A stretch of 64,000 nt of DNA, taken from Arcobacteraceae bacterium (GTDB lineage Bacteria; Campylobacterota; Campylobacteria; Campylobacterales; Arcobacteraceae). This document shows, piece by piece, positions 36,552-46,200 of this stretch. The notes beneath the pieces were generated by a model. The model saw only the letters and a program-made list of their open reading frames with translations. It did not search any database and was not told the DNA's origin. Numbering within the stretch: the stretch's first letter is position 1; each line of letters opens with the position of its first letter. The stretch is from the NCBI GenBank assembly GCA_021107755.1, contig JAIOSF010000031.1, positions 1-64,000 of the forward strand, given 5' to 3'. Made by a program: the position numbers and the translations under genes.

Positions 36552-37823
36552 TTACTTTAAAGCTTGATATGCTATATCTGTTCGACATTTTTTACCAGCA
36601 AAATGAACTTGACCACAAAGTGCATAGGCTCTATCTCTCGCTGTTTGAATATCATCACCAAATCCAACACATAAAAGTACTCTCCCGCCTGTTGCTAAGA
36701 GTGTATCACCATCTTTTGTTACTCCAGCATAAGAGATATGAGAATTTTCTTTTAATACTTCATCATGTATATCATCTACAATTATTTCCGCAGGTGCACT
36801 ACTCCCATAAGGATAGTTTCCACTAGCCATAACTACTGCCACACCAAATTGTTTTTTAATTTTAATATCTAAAGTATCTAATTGTTTTGTAGCACCTTTA
36901 TAAAAAAGCTCACTCACTGGTGTTTCAAGTAATGGCATAAGTATTTCACACTCAGGATCTCCAAACCTTACATTGTATTCTAAGATAATTGGCTCATTAT
37001 CTACAACCATAACACCTATAAAAAGTACACCTTCAAAAGGAGCACCCTCTTTTTTCATACCTTCAAGTGTTGGTTTAATAACCCTATCTTCAACTTTTTT
37101 ATAAATATCATCATTTACGAGTGGTGTTGGAGCATATGCACCCATACCACCAGTATTTGGTCCAGTATCACCATCACCTACTCTTTTATGATCTTGAGCT
37201 GCTGGTAATACAACATAATTATCTCCATCACAAACAGCAAAAATAGAAAGTTCATATCCATCAAGATATTCTTCAACAACAACTTTTGCTCCAGCATCTC
37301 CAAAGCTTTCACCACTTAGCATTCCTGAAACTGCTTCTTTGGCTTCCTCTTTAGATAATGCAATTATTACACCTTTACCCGCACAAAGACCATCTGCTTT
37401 TACAACAATAGGAGTTTTACTCATACTATCAATAAAATTATATGCTTCCTCTTTTGAAGCTGTTTCAATAAATGCAGCAGTTGGTATATTGTACTTTTTA
37501 AGTATATTCTTCATATACACTTTACTACCTTCAAGTTGTGCTGCCTTTGCACTTGGTCCAAAGATAGTAAGCCCCTCTTGCTTAAATATATCTACAACAC
37601 CATCTACCAAAGGTTGTTCAGGTCCTACTATTGTAAGCCCTATATTGTTATTCTTTGCCCAAGAAGCTAGTTCTTTATAATCTTTTATATTAATATTACT
37701 ACCAATTTTATCTGTAGCACCGTTTCCTGGACAAAAAGTAATATTGTGTTCTTCATATTCTTTTGAAATAGCAAGCCCAATAGAGTATTCTCTACCACCA
37801 CTTCCAAGTATTAAAATGTTCAT
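36552..37823 (-). CDS. purD: Phosphoribosylamine-glycine ligase
   Basis: PurD makes GAR in purine synthesis. The 423 aa carry the N-terminal domain start [14 protein letters not shown], the ATP-grasp core ([23 protein letters not shown]) and [12 protein letters not shown] for metal binding. It heads a five-gene run with RDD, lptD, the phosphoribosyltransferase and pnp. The 6S RNA gene lies upstream on the same strand, with about 280 bp of AT-rich DNA between, where I see no further gene. Confidence 0.97.
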   Translation of the reverse strand: MNILILGSGGREYSIGLAISKEYEEHNITFCPGNGATDKIGSNINIKDYKELASWAKNNNIGLTIVGPEQPLVDGVVDIFKQEGLTIFGPSAKAAQLEGSKVYMKNILKKYNIPTAAFIETASKEEAYNFIDSMSKTPIVVKADGLCAGKGVIIALSKEEAKEAVSGMLSGESFGDAGAKVVVEEYLDGYELSIFAVCDGDNYVVLPAAQDHKRVGDGDTGPNTGGMGAYAPTPLVNDDIYKKVEDRVIKPTLEGMKKEGAPFEGVLFIGVMVVDNEPIILEYNVRFGDPECEILMPLLETPVSELFYKGATKQLDTLDIKIKKQFGVAVVMASGNYPYGSSAPAEIIVDDIHDEVLKENSHISYAGVTKDGDTLLATGGRVLLCVGFGDDIQTARDRAYALCGQVHFAGKKCRTDIAYQALK

Positions 37824-38103
37824 ATTTGCAGTTCCTTAATATAGCTATTAACTTATGTTATTAAGTTATAGTATATCAAAACTCAACTTAATAAAAATCA
37901 AAATACTTATTAATTTTTAATAAATTATAACAGTATAAATGTAATTATAAATTATCTAAGTTTGAATAAACTTCAATATACAAAGGTATTCTTATACTCT
38001 GCTAATAAATTCTTTACCAAGTTGTATAATTGAAAATAAATTCTATTTACTGAAATTTAAGTGAAAAGTTAACTTTTTTACAAAATTAAGTAAAAAAATA
38101 AAT

Positions 38104-38290
38104 CAAGATAGCCGTTAACCTTAAGGTGGCCCTAAAAGCCAAAATACTACAGTTAAGAATGCAATTTCAGGAGCAACAATCCCATCTTTAACCAAAAGTG
38201 GGAAGTGCTACACACCATCGCTAAGTTACATTAACCGTAAAAAAACAGTATCGGACCCAAAATATAAAGGAAAATCCCGAACTATCTAGA
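38104..38290 (-). ncRNA. ssrS: 6S RNA (ssrS), regulator of RNA polymerase
   Basis: This stretch has much higher GC than its surroundings and no open frame. On the minus strand the ends pair perfectly (AGATAG at 38289-38284 with CTATCT at 38110-38105). Inside come GGTCC/GGGCC and GATAC/GTATT helices, then a wide central bubble. An upper arm closes with GTTAA/TTAAC, AGCA/TGCT and CCCA/TGGG. A long rod of about 187 nt with a central bubble is the 6S shape that mimics an open promoter. A TACAAT -10 starts it at about 38290. The position upstream of purD agrees with what I recall for 6S in other Campylobacterota. Confidence 0.8.
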
Positions 38291-38296
38291 TACAAA

Positions 38297-38302
38297 ATTG
38301 TA
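38297..38302 (-). promoter_or_regulatory. 6S RNA promoter -10 (TACAAT)
   Basis: TACAAT on the minus strand ends 7 bp before the predicted 6S start. It sits just past the stop of the hypothetical nuclease-like gene. Confidence 0.5.
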
Positions 38303-38310
38303 ACATATTT

Positions 38311-39468
38311 TTAATTAAAATCATTTTGTGTTAACAGATTTTGAATATCATCAATTGTTAATTGATATAATTTCTTAAAAATAAATTTCATATACTTTGT
38401 TTCAGAAGCAGTAAAACCTTTTGGATCTTTATTTGATACTACTAATTCCTCTCCATTTACTTCTAGTTTTTTAAGTTTTTCATTAATTATTTTTAAATAA
38501 TATATTAAGCTATATCCATCTTTTGTCTGTTCAATTGTAACTATGATTTGATCATCTTGAATCTTATCTAATGCAATATCTTCTGATATAGTAGTAATAT
38601 TTAAATATTTCAACAACCTTACAAAAGTATCACTACTCATATGCCCTATATAAAACTTGCTGTATATTTCAAAATATTTTGAAATCTTTTTAGATTCTAA
38701 AAATTTAAAGTCTAAAATATTTTTATGCTCTTTTCTCAAACTTTTAAGTACCCAAAGTAAATTATCAAAATACTTAAATGGTGCTACTTTGACCTCATGT
38801 GAATGTATCAGTTTTTTAGCTTTTACCTCTTTAAATTTTCTATCTTTAAAGTTTCTATTATGAATAAGATCTTCAATTAGTTTATCATCATTTAAAGCTT
38901 TTGTAACCCACACTCTACAATAAGAGGGGAAAACATTTACCCCCATTGCACCTTCACTTAAGATAATTAACGCTTTTACTTTAAGTTTAGGGAACAAAAA
39001 CTCTAAAAGTGCTTTTTTCTTTTTTAGTCTTTTTCGTAAACTTGTGGTTGTTTTTACAATCGTGCTTTCAACAAAGCATACACTATCTTTAGTGAAAAAA
39101 AGTGCATCAAATTCTGTTACATCTTTATACCCTGCTTTATAAACAATTTGAGAGTTTTTATCTATCATCAAACCATTTTTCATATTTTCATAATTATCCT
39201 GATGAGGGCCTTTTAAAACAAACTTTTCTATATCATCGTTTTTTATTGCATATTGTAACAAAAGCTCATAAATAACATTTTCAAAAACTTCCCCTATAAA
39301 ACTACTATATGTACTTATATAGTGTGGATCTTCTTTATCTGGGTTTAATTTTTGAAGTTTTTGTAGGTATCTATTATGGTAAGTGTAAAAGTACAAGTTA
39401 TCTAAACAAGAAGATGTATCTAAATACTTAATCTCTTTTGGCATTTTTAAAAAATTATTATTAGTCAT
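38311..39468 (-). CDS. Hypothetical protein with PD-(D/E)XK-like nuclease core
   Basis: I do not recognise a named family for this 385-residue protein. The N-terminal half contains a helix with an acidic residue (SFIGEVFENVIYELLLQ, about 52-68), then TEFDALFFTKDSVCFVEST (about 118-136) followed by a basic helix (LRKRLKKKKALLEF). That order is the hallmark of the restriction-nuclease fold, with the usual Lys of ExK replaced by Thr (EST). DUF1887-type nucleases share the layout. The C-terminal part is helical and basic. It is cytoplasmic and stands alone between the 6S RNA and ppk2. Confidence 0.6.
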   Translation of the reverse strand: MTNNNFLKMPKEIKYLDTSSCLDNLYFYTYHNRYLQKLQKLNPDKEDPHYISTYSSFIGEVFENVIYELLLQYAIKNDDIEKFVLKGPHQDNYENMKNGLMIDKNSQIVYKAGYKDVTEFDALFFTKDSVCFVESTIVKTTTSLRKRLKKKKALLEFLFPKLKVKALIILSEGAMGVNVFPSYCRVWVTKALNDDKLIEDLIHNRNFKDRKFKEVKAKKLIHSHEVKVAPFKYFDNLLWVLKSLRKEHKNILDFKFLESKKISKYFEIYSKFYIGHMSSDTFVRLLKYLNITTISEDIALDKIQDDQIIVTIEQTKDGYSLIYYLKIINEKLKKLEVNGEELVVSNKDPKGFTASETKYMKFIFKKLYQLTIDDIQNLLTQNDFN

Positions 39469-39582
39469 AATTAATGATATCTAATTTTTGCTTAAACTAC
39501 TGAATGTAATCATTTTGTAAGTAAAATAGGATATAATTAATTTTATAGATATAAAATCGATAGATTAAAGGACATTTTAGGC

Positions 39583-40509
39583 ATGAGTACAACTAGAAAT
39601 ATTATATATGAAGAATTTAAAGATGACGAAGAGATTGATACTCACAAAGCTGACAAGCATAAACCTGATAACTTTGAAAGAAAAAGAAAAAAACTCAAAG
39701 AGAAGGGGAACAAGGTTCAAATTTGGGTAAAAAAAGAAACTTTAGAGTATGAAAAAGAGCTTACACAACTACAAATAGAACTACTTAAATTTCAAAATCA
39801 TGTAAAAGATAAAGGACTAAAAGTTCTTATGATATTTGAAGGACGAGATGCTGCTGGGAAAGGTGGAACAATTAAAAGAATCACTGAACATTTAAACCCA
39901 AGGGGAGCAAGAGTTGTAGCGTTAGAAAAACCAAGTGACCAAGAAACAACACAATGGTACTTTCAAAGATATTCAAAACATCTGCCAAGTGCTGGGGAGA
40001 TAGTACTCTTTGATAGAAGTTGGTACAATAGAGGTGGAGTTGAGCCTGTTATGGGCTTTTGTACACCAGAAGAGCATCATGAGTTTCTAAGAGAGGTACC
40101 TCAGTTTGAAGACATGCTTGTAAAGTCAGGAATTATTATACTTAAATTCTATTTCTCTGTTTCAAAAGAGGAACAAGGGAGACGATTTGCTAAAAGAGAG
40201 ACTGATCCTCTCAAACAATATAAACTAAGCCCAGTTGATAAAGAATCACAACAACTATGGGACAAATACACAATAGCAAAATTTTCTATGCTAATGGCTT
40301 CAAATACTGAAACTTGTCCTTGGACAATCATAAGAAGTGACGACAAAAAGAAAGCAAGATTAAATTGTATAAGACACATATTAAATAGAGTTGATTATCC
40401 TGAACAATTAAAAAGAAAAAAGACAATAGAAGATTCAACTGTGGTAGTAAGTGGTTCACAAGAAATTGAACTAATGGAAGCACAAAATACATTTGCAAAG
40501 GTTTTATAA
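39583..40509 (+). CDS. ppk2: Polyphosphate kinase 2, first tandem copy
   Basis: PPK2 uses polyphosphate to phosphorylate nucleoside diphosphates or monophosphates. The 308 aa have Walker A GRDAAGKGG, the lid with Walker B LFDRSWYNRGG, and the C-terminal signature RSDDKKKAR. There is a charged extension of about 50 residues at the N-terminus. Substrate class (NDP or NMP) is uncertain; the spacing fits class I. It is followed 3 bp later by a second PPK2 gene on the same strand, so the two are co-expressed and could form a mixed oligomer. Confidence 0.93.
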   Translation: MSTTRNIIYEEFKDDEEIDTHKADKHKPDNFERKRKKLKEKGNKVQIWVKKETLEYEKELTQLQIELLKFQNHVKDKGLKVLMIFEGRDAAGKGGTIKRITEHLNPRGARVVALEKPSDQETTQWYFQRYSKHLPSAGEIVLFDRSWYNRGGVEPVMGFCTPEEHHEFLREVPQFEDMLVKSGIIILKFYFSVSKEEQGRRFAKRETDPLKQYKLSPVDKESQQLWDKYTIAKFSMLMASNTETCPWTIIRSDDKKKARLNCIRHILNRVDYPEQLKRKKTIEDSTVVVSGSQEIELMEAQNTFAKVL

Positions 40510-40512
40510 GAG

Positions 40513-41682
40513 ATGAATTTACACGATTTTGAAAGAACAGAGTACACAGGATTATATAAATCAAAAGTATCACACCCTACTTTTGGTCAAAAATACATTG
40601 CACGGTTTCAATTAAATAAAAAAAGATACATGAAAGTACTTGGATACGATAAAGCAGATAACCTTACAGACTTAAAAGCTTATGGATTATTAGAAGATTA
40701 TAAGAACAGTCTAAAACCTAATAAAAGTTCTAAATCAGCGAGTAAAGTATCACAAAAAGTTAGAAAAACTGCAACAACTGCAACTTCAAATGTAACTACT
40801 ACTATCTACAGTGAAAATGAAAATACAAAAATCAAAAGTTTAATAGAAGAAAATACCTTACTTAAAAATATTTTAGGAGATTATAAGTCTGTTGACTTAG
40901 TAACTCTGCAAGAAGGGATCCAAAAAGTTTATGATAATGCACAGATGCAACAATACCAAATAGAACTTATAAAAATGCAAAAATACCTAGAAAAATCAGG
41001 TAAAAAAATGATAATACTTTTTGAGGGAAGAGATGCGAGTGGTAAAGGGGGAGCAATTCGTAGAATGACAAGATTTATGAACTCTAGACATTATAGAGTT
41101 GTAGCTCTTGGTAAACCAACAGAAACACAAAAAGGGCAATGGTTTTTCCAAAAATATATTGAACATTTCCCAACAGGTGGAGAGGTAGTATTATTTGATA
41201 GAAGTTGGTATAACCGTGCTATGGTAGAGCCTGTATTTGGTTTTTGTACAGATCATCAATATGAGATATTTATGGAAGATGTTGTGAACTTTGAACATGA
41301 CCTGGTAAGACAAGATATTATCCTAGTAAAACTCTACTTTAGTGTATCAAAAGCGGAACAATTAGCAAGATTTGAAAGTAGAAGAATCAATCCATTAAAA
41401 CAGTGGAAACTCAGTGAAGTAGACCTACAAGCTCAAGACTTATGGGATGAATTTAGTGAGAAAAAATATGAGATGTTAAAAAGAACACACTCAAGAAGTG
41501 CTCCATGGAATATTGTCCGAAGTGATGATAAACACAACGCAAGAATGGAAGCGATTAAAATAGTTTTAAATAGTGTAGATTATGATGATAGAAACTATTC
41601 TCTTAATTTTGAACCAAATGATGAGATAAATATCTCTGTACAAAAAGAGCTTTCTAGAATGAGAAAGAAAAGAGATTACTAA
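40513..41682 (+). CDS. ppk2: Polyphosphate kinase 2, second tandem copy with N-terminal extension
   Basis: The 389 aa have a C-terminal PPK2 catalytic domain with Walker A GRDASGKGG, LFDRSWYNRAM and RSDDKHNAR. The unusual part is a roughly 140-residue N-terminal extension (TEYTGLYKSKVSHPTFGQKYIARFQL.. and a Ser/Thr-rich linker). It reads like the arm-type DNA-binding or SAM-like segment near the start of integrases, but it could be a separate oligomerisation domain. The extension is absent from the first copy. The terminator at 41668 ends the pair. Confidence 0.92.
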   Translation: MNLHDFERTEYTGLYKSKVSHPTFGQKYIARFQLNKKRYMKVLGYDKADNLTDLKAYGLLEDYKNSLKPNKSSKSASKVSQKVRKTATTATSNVTTTIYSENENTKIKSLIEENTLLKNILGDYKSVDLVTLQEGIQKVYDNAQMQQYQIELIKMQKYLEKSGKKMIILFEGRDASGKGGAIRRMTRFMNSRHYRVVALGKPTETQKGQWFFQKYIEHFPTGGEVVLFDRSWYNRAMVEPVFGFCTDHQYEIFMEDVVNFEHDLVRQDIILVKLYFSVSKAEQLARFESRRINPLKQWKLSEVDLQAQDLWDEFSEKKYEMLKRTHSRSAPWNIVRSDDKHNARMEAIKIVLNSVDYDDRNYSLNFEPNDEINISVQKELSRMRKKRDY

Positions 41683-41700
41683 CAGCTAATCTCTTTTTTT
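41668..41700 (+). terminator. Intrinsic terminator after ppk2 pair
   Basis: AAAAGAGATTA pairs with TAATCTCTTTT around an 8-base loop and leads into a T-run. The stem overlaps the stop codon of the second ppk2. Confidence 0.8.
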
Positions 41701-41808
41701 AAAGCTCTTTCCTTTTTCATCTAAATTTAGATAAAACTAACTACAAAGTGACTTTTAGATATAATTCCACTTCAAACAATAGAGCACCCAAAGGGAATAA
41801 AAAATTAT

Positions 41809-43761
41809 ATGGCATTAATCGACTTACAAAAAATAAATAAACAATATGATATAAAAGTTATACTCAAAGATATAAACTTTACACTACAAGAGAAACAAAG
41901 AATTGCTGTCATTGGTCAAAATGGTCAAGGTAAATCGACTTTTATGAAAATAATCACTAAAGATATTGAACCTGATAGTGGTGAAATAGCTATAGATAAA
42001 TCTTTAAAAATTGAGATGTTAGACCAACAACCAAAATTTAAAGCAGGTGTAACTGTACGAGATGCTATAGAGGAACAACTAGTTGATTTAAAAAAAGCAC
42101 AAAGAGAATATGATAAAGTCTCGGAGCTCCTTGCAACTGATTATGAAAATGAAGAGCTATTAGAAAGACAAGCACAACTAACAACCTACTTAGATCATCA
42201 TAATGCCTGGGATTTAGACAATAAAATTCAAAGAGTATTATTAGAGTTTGATTTAAAAAGTTATGAATTTAAAGATGTGTCACTTCTAAGTGGTGGGGAG
42301 CAGCGTCGCGTTGGACTTGCAGGTCTTATTCTAAAGAAGCCCGATGTTTTACTTTTAGATGAGCCTACAAATCATCTTGATGTATATATGGTAGAATTTT
42401 TAGAAACAATTCTTTTAAAAGAGAACTTCACCCTACTATTTATCTCTCATGATAGATATTTTTTAGATAATGTAGCAACAAATATTATCGAAATTGAAGA
42501 TGGAACGCTCACTAAATATAAAGGTGGATACAAAGACTATCTGGTTCAAAAAGAACAAAATCTAATTAACTTACAAAAAGAACATGACAATTTAGTAAGT
42601 AAACTTCGAGCTGAAGCACATTGGATGCAACATGGTGTAACAGCTAGAAGAAAAAGAAATGTTTTAAGAAAAGATAATTACTTTGAACTCAAAGAGAAAG
42701 TGAAATCAAATCCAGCAAAAATAAATAAAATGCAACTAGATATCCAAAGAGAACAAAAATCTTTTAATAATGGTGACACTCAAAATAAAAAGAAAATGCT
42801 CTTTGAACTAGACAATGTATATTTAACTTTAGGAAATAAACCACTCATAAAAGACTTTACAGCACGAATTTTACAAAAAGATACTATAGCAATAGTTGGT
42901 CCAAATGGAAGTGGAAAATCAAGTATTTTAAAAGTCTTTTTAGAGAGAATCAAAATAGATAAAGGCTCCTTTAAAAAAGGTGATTTTAAAGTTGGATATT
43001 TTGATCAGCATAGAGAGATGATAGATGAAAGTAAAACTATTATGCACCTATTTTGTCCAAATGGTGGAGATAGAGTTGAGCTTAATGATGGAAGAAATAT
43101 GCATGTATTTGGATATCTTAAAAACTTTTTATTTCCCAAAGAATATCTTGATAAAACTGTAGGAGTTTTAAGTGGTGGAGAGAAAAATAGACTAGCCCTC
43201 GCCCTACTCTTTACTAGAAAATTTGATGTATTGATTATGGATGAGCCTACAAATGATTTAGATATCCCAACTATTAATATACTAGAGCAATACTTAGCAA
43301 ATTTCCAAGGTGCATTAATCTTTGTAAGTCATGATCGATATTTTGTTGATAAAATTGCAAAAAAACTTTATATATTTAAAGGAGATGGTCTACTAGAGGA
43401 AAGCTATCAAAAATATAGTGAATATCTAGAAGATGAAAAAGATGAAAAATATGTTGAAGAGATGGAGCGACACAATACACAAGTAGTTTCAAAGGGAATT
43501 GAGAAAAAAGAGCAAGAGTTACCAAAAGAGAAAACTAAGCTTACCTATAATGATAAAAGAGATTATGAAATCCTCCCAAAAGAGATAGAAAAGCTAGAAC
43601 AAAAGATTGAAGAACTAAATACTTGTATGATGAATCCTGACTGTTATGAACAAAAAGGATTAGTAGCTTTAAGCCAAGAGCTTGATGATACAAACAAAAC
43701 TTATGAGCAAAAAGTAGAACGATACTTGGAACTTGAAGATTTAGTTGAGAGTTTTAATTAA
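41809..43761 (+). CDS. ABC-F family ATPase, Uup-like
   Basis: ABC-F proteins act on the ribosome, not as transporters. The 650 aa have two ABC domains with Walker A GQNGQGKST and GPNGSGKSS, signatures LSGGEQRRVGL and LSGGEKNRLAL, and DEPTNHLD and DEPTNDLD. A linker of about 80 residues joins them (the P-site tRNA interaction motif), and a C-terminal coiled coil follows (KLEQKIEELNTCMMN..). No membrane segment is present. The C-terminal coiled coil is typical of Uup. A ribosome-binding site is not obvious; the ATG follows an AAGGG by 15 bp. Confidence 0.92.
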   Translation: MALIDLQKINKQYDIKVILKDINFTLQEKQRIAVIGQNGQGKSTFMKIITKDIEPDSGEIAIDKSLKIEMLDQQPKFKAGVTVRDAIEEQLVDLKKAQREYDKVSELLATDYENEELLERQAQLTTYLDHHNAWDLDNKIQRVLLEFDLKSYEFKDVSLLSGGEQRRVGLAGLILKKPDVLLLDEPTNHLDVYMVEFLETILLKENFTLLFISHDRYFLDNVATNIIEIEDGTLTKYKGGYKDYLVQKEQNLINLQKEHDNLVSKLRAEAHWMQHGVTARRKRNVLRKDNYFELKEKVKSNPAKINKMQLDIQREQKSFNNGDTQNKKKMLFELDNVYLTLGNKPLIKDFTARILQKDTIAIVGPNGSGKSSILKVFLERIKIDKGSFKKGDFKVGYFDQHREMIDESKTIMHLFCPNGGDRVELNDGRNMHVFGYLKNFLFPKEYLDKTVGVLSGGEKNRLALALLFTRKFDVLIMDEPTNDLDIPTINILEQYLANFQGALIFVSHDRYFVDKIAKKLYIFKGDGLLEESYQKYSEYLEDEKDEKYVEEMERHNTQVVSKGIEKKEQELPKEKTKLTYNDKRDYEILPKEIEKLEQKIEELNTCMMNPDCYEQKGLVALSQELDDTNKTYEQKVERYLELEDLVESFN

Positions 43762-43807
43762 AGCTTTTTTAGGTAAAATTCATTTTTAATAACCAAAGGA
43801 TTTTTAA

Positions 43808-45094
43808 TTGGTAAATAATAAATTTAACTATACCGATATTAGTGATGATTGTATCAAGTGTGGTAAATGTAAAACTGTATGTACCATATTTAATGTCAAT
43901 CAAGATGAAACAACCTCTCCTAGAGGTTTTATAGACCTTCTTGGAGCTTATAAAAGAGATGAACTAGAGCTAGATAAAACTGCAAAAGATATCTTTGAAA
44001 GTTGTTTTTTATGTACAAACTGTGTAGAGGTTTGTCCAAATGATTTACCAACTGATATGATAATAGAACAAGTACGAAGTGATATTGCAAAAAAATATGG
44101 AATTACTTGGTACAAAAGAGCCTTTTTCTTCCTTTTAAGACATCGAAAAATTATGGATTTTATGGCGAAAATGGGATGGGTATTTCAAACTTGTGGTCTA
44201 AAAATAAATGCCCAAAATCAAAGTAGTAAACTTAGAATAAATCTCCCTATAGAGATGATAAAAGATAGAACATTACCTTTTGCAGACAGAACATCATTTT
44301 TAAATTCAAATCCAGAAAATATCATCAATCATAAAGAGAATAAAGAATTCAAAAAAGTAGCTGTATTTATTGGATGTATGGGAAACTATGCATATACAAA
44401 TATTGGGAAAAGCTTACTTAAAATTTTAGAAAAGCTAGAAATTGATGCATTTATACCAAAAAAACAACTTTGTTGTGGAGCACCTGCATATTTTACAGGC
44501 GATTTTGATACAGTAGATTATCTTATCAAAAAAAATATAGAGTATTTTGAAACTTTTATTGATGATGTAGATGCTATTATTATTCCAGAAGCTACATGTA
44601 GTGCTATGATAAATACAGATTGGGCACATTTTTTACATGATCAACCTGATTGGAAAAAAAGAGCAATAAAATTAGCTCCAAAAGTTATTATGGCAACGAA
44701 GTGGCTTGAAAATAATACAAAGCTTGTAGAACTTCTTAAAAACAATGGAAAAGCTATGTCTGAGATAGTAACTTATCACGATCCCTGTCATGCAAAAAAG
44801 ATGCAAGGTGTATTTAAAGAACCTAGAAACTTAATAGAACAAAACTATAAAATCGATGAGATGAGTGATCCAAATGAGTGTTGTGGTTTTGGAGGGGTTA
44901 CTATGCAAAGTGAAAAATACCATATTGCAAAAGCAGTTGGGGTAAAAAAAGCTGCAATGATAAACAAAACCAAAGCCTCTGTAGTGAGTGCAGAGTGTAG
45001 TGCTTGTCGTATGCAAATAACAGACTCTCTTGGGCGAACAGATACAGATGTTATCTTCAAAAATCCAATAGAGCTCATAGCGGACGCCTTGTAA
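43808..45094 (+). CDS. Fe-S oxidoreductase, two 4Fe-4S clusters and two CCG domains
   Basis: This electron-transfer subunit resembles GlcF, GlpC or LutA. The 428 aa begin with a ferredoxin-type 4Fe-4S pair: CIKCGKCKTVC near residue 15 and CFLCTNCVEVCPNDLP near residue 65. Two CCG (heterodisulfide-reductase) domains follow, with CCGAPAYF and CCGFGGV. Such proteins pair with an FAD dehydrogenase, but none is adjacent, so the substrate (glycolate, lactate, glycerol-3-phosphate or other) cannot be told. The start used is a TTG after an AAAGGA motif. It runs into lgt after 2 bp. Confidence 0.85.
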   Translation: MVNNKFNYTDISDDCIKCGKCKTVCTIFNVNQDETTSPRGFIDLLGAYKRDELELDKTAKDIFESCFLCTNCVEVCPNDLPTDMIIEQVRSDIAKKYGITWYKRAFFFLLRHRKIMDFMAKMGWVFQTCGLKINAQNQSSKLRINLPIEMIKDRTLPFADRTSFLNSNPENIINHKENKEFKKVAVFIGCMGNYAYTNIGKSLLKILEKLEIDAFIPKKQLCCGAPAYFTGDFDTVDYLIKKNIEYFETFIDDVDAIIIPEATCSAMINTDWAHFLHDQPDWKKRAIKLAPKVIMATKWLENNTKLVELLKNNGKAMSEIVTYHDPCHAKKMQGVFKEPRNLIEQNYKIDEMSDPNECCGFGGVTMQSEKYHIAKAVGVKKAAMINKTKASVVSAECSACRMQITDSLGRTDTDVIFKNPIELIADAL

Positions 45095-45096
45095 GA

Positions 45097-45924
45097 ATGG
45101 AGTATTGGAACCATATATACAGTAACTTTAACCCTGTAGCCTTTAGTTTATTTGAAATAAATGTACACTGGTATGGAATTATGTATGCATTAGCTTTATT
45201 AACAGCTATCTATACAGCTCATTGGATAATCAAAAATGACAATTTAGATATATCAAAAGATACACTAGATAGTTATATTTGGTGGGTAGAACTTGGTGTA
45301 ATATTAGGTGCTAGAATTGGATATATTGTATTTTATGATCCTAATACAACTTATTATTTAACTCACCCTTGGCAAATATTTAATCCTTTTGGAGAAGATG
45401 GTAGCTTTATAGGGATATCTGGTATGAGCTATCATGGTGCTGTTATTGGTTTTATACTAGCTTCTTATCTATTTTGTAAAAAATATAAAATATCATTTTT
45501 ATTTATAACGGATATAGCTGTTATAGCTATATCTTTTGGTTATATATTTGGAAGGATTGGTAACTTTTTAAATAAAGAACTTGTAGGAAGAGTTACGGAA
45601 GTTCCTTGGGGAATATATGTAGATGGTATTTTAAGACATCCATCTGCACTTTATGAAGCTTTTCTAGAAGGTTTAGTGATATTTGTAGTTCTCTTTGTCT
45701 TAAGAACAAAAAAACAGTTTGATGGACAAATTGCTGTACTTTATCTTATACTTTACTCTGTCATGAGAATAATAGCTGAGCTTTTTAGACAACCAGATGT
45801 ACAACTTGGATTTCTTTTAGGGACAGATTGGCTTACTATGGGGATATTAATATCTTCTAGTTTTTCTATTCTTTGTATAATTTTTTACTATTTTTTATTA
45901 AAAAATGAAAAAAAGACTACTTAA
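45097..45924 (+). CDS. lgt: Prolipoprotein diacylglyceryl transferase Lgt
   Basis: Lgt attaches diacylglycerol to the lipobox cysteine of prelipoproteins. The 275 aa have about seven membrane helices and the family signature: the conserved Arg-Asn segment GYIFGRIGNFLNKELVG and the His in RHPSALYEA. GARIGYIVFYD near residue 70 is another conserved part. The ATG is chosen because an upstream frame extends only over the previous gene. Translation is probably coupled to the Fe-S gene. Confidence 0.95.
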   Translation: MEYWNHIYSNFNPVAFSLFEINVHWYGIMYALALLTAIYTAHWIIKNDNLDISKDTLDSYIWWVELGVILGARIGYIVFYDPNTTYYLTHPWQIFNPFGEDGSFIGISGMSYHGAVIGFILASYLFCKKYKISFLFITDIAVIAISFGYIFGRIGNFLNKELVGRVTEVPWGIYVDGILRHPSALYEAFLEGLVIFVVLFVLRTKKQFDGQIAVLYLILYSVMRIIAELFRQPDVQLGFLLGTDWLTMGILISSSFSILCIIFYYFLLKNEKKTT

Positions 45925-46186
45925 GAGTAGGGTCATCTACATAACCCATTCTTAAAGCTTCATCTTCAATTTTATTTTTTAAAAGATCAAGTCTCCAGTT
46001 ATGTCTTGAAGCAAACTCTTCAATCTCTTTCTCTCTCTCTTCTTTACTGCAAAATACATAAATTCTTTTTAAAAATAATTTAGGTATCTGTATAGCTATA
46101 AGTTGAAAATAGTTTTCCTTACAACTTCGTGAGCAAAATGCTTTACTCATAGCTATCTTTTTTTTGCAAAAAGGGCAATGTGACAT
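45917..46186 (-). CDS. Small zinc-ribbon protein
   Basis: The 89 aa start with MSHCPFCKKKI and FCSRSCKENYF. This gives a CxxC..CxxxC zinc ribbon resembling YacG-type proteins (DNA-gyrase inhibitors), but without the YacG DLGxW end. The rest is a charged helical region (EEREKEIEEFASRHNWRLDLL). No function can be assigned. Its 3' end overlaps lgt by 8 bp, on the opposite strand. Confidence 0.75.
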   Translation of the reverse strand: MSHCPFCKKKIAMSKAFCSRSCKENYFQLIAIQIPKLFLKRIYVFCSKEEREKEIEEFASRHNWRLDLLKNKIEDEALRMGYVDDPTLK

Positions 46187-46200
46187 ATCTCTTATTCCTT

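Noticed and set aside
38072..38085. AAAAGTTAACTTTT palindrome after the 6S gene as its terminator
   Set aside because: It has no loop and no T-run in the right place. The 6S 3' end is more likely set by processing or by the T-rich stretch at 38090-38100.
38101..38310. Possible tRNA, riboswitch or degraded coding gene in the region before purD
   Set aside because: No cloverleaf or known aptamer motif fits. A short open stretch on the minus strand ends quickly. The long paired rod and TACAAT promoter fit 6S RNA better.
40513..40800. Integrase or recombinase from the arm-like start of the second PPK2
   Set aside because: The catalytic part is clearly PPK2 and no tyrosine recombinase residues exist. 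The similarity is limited to the extension.
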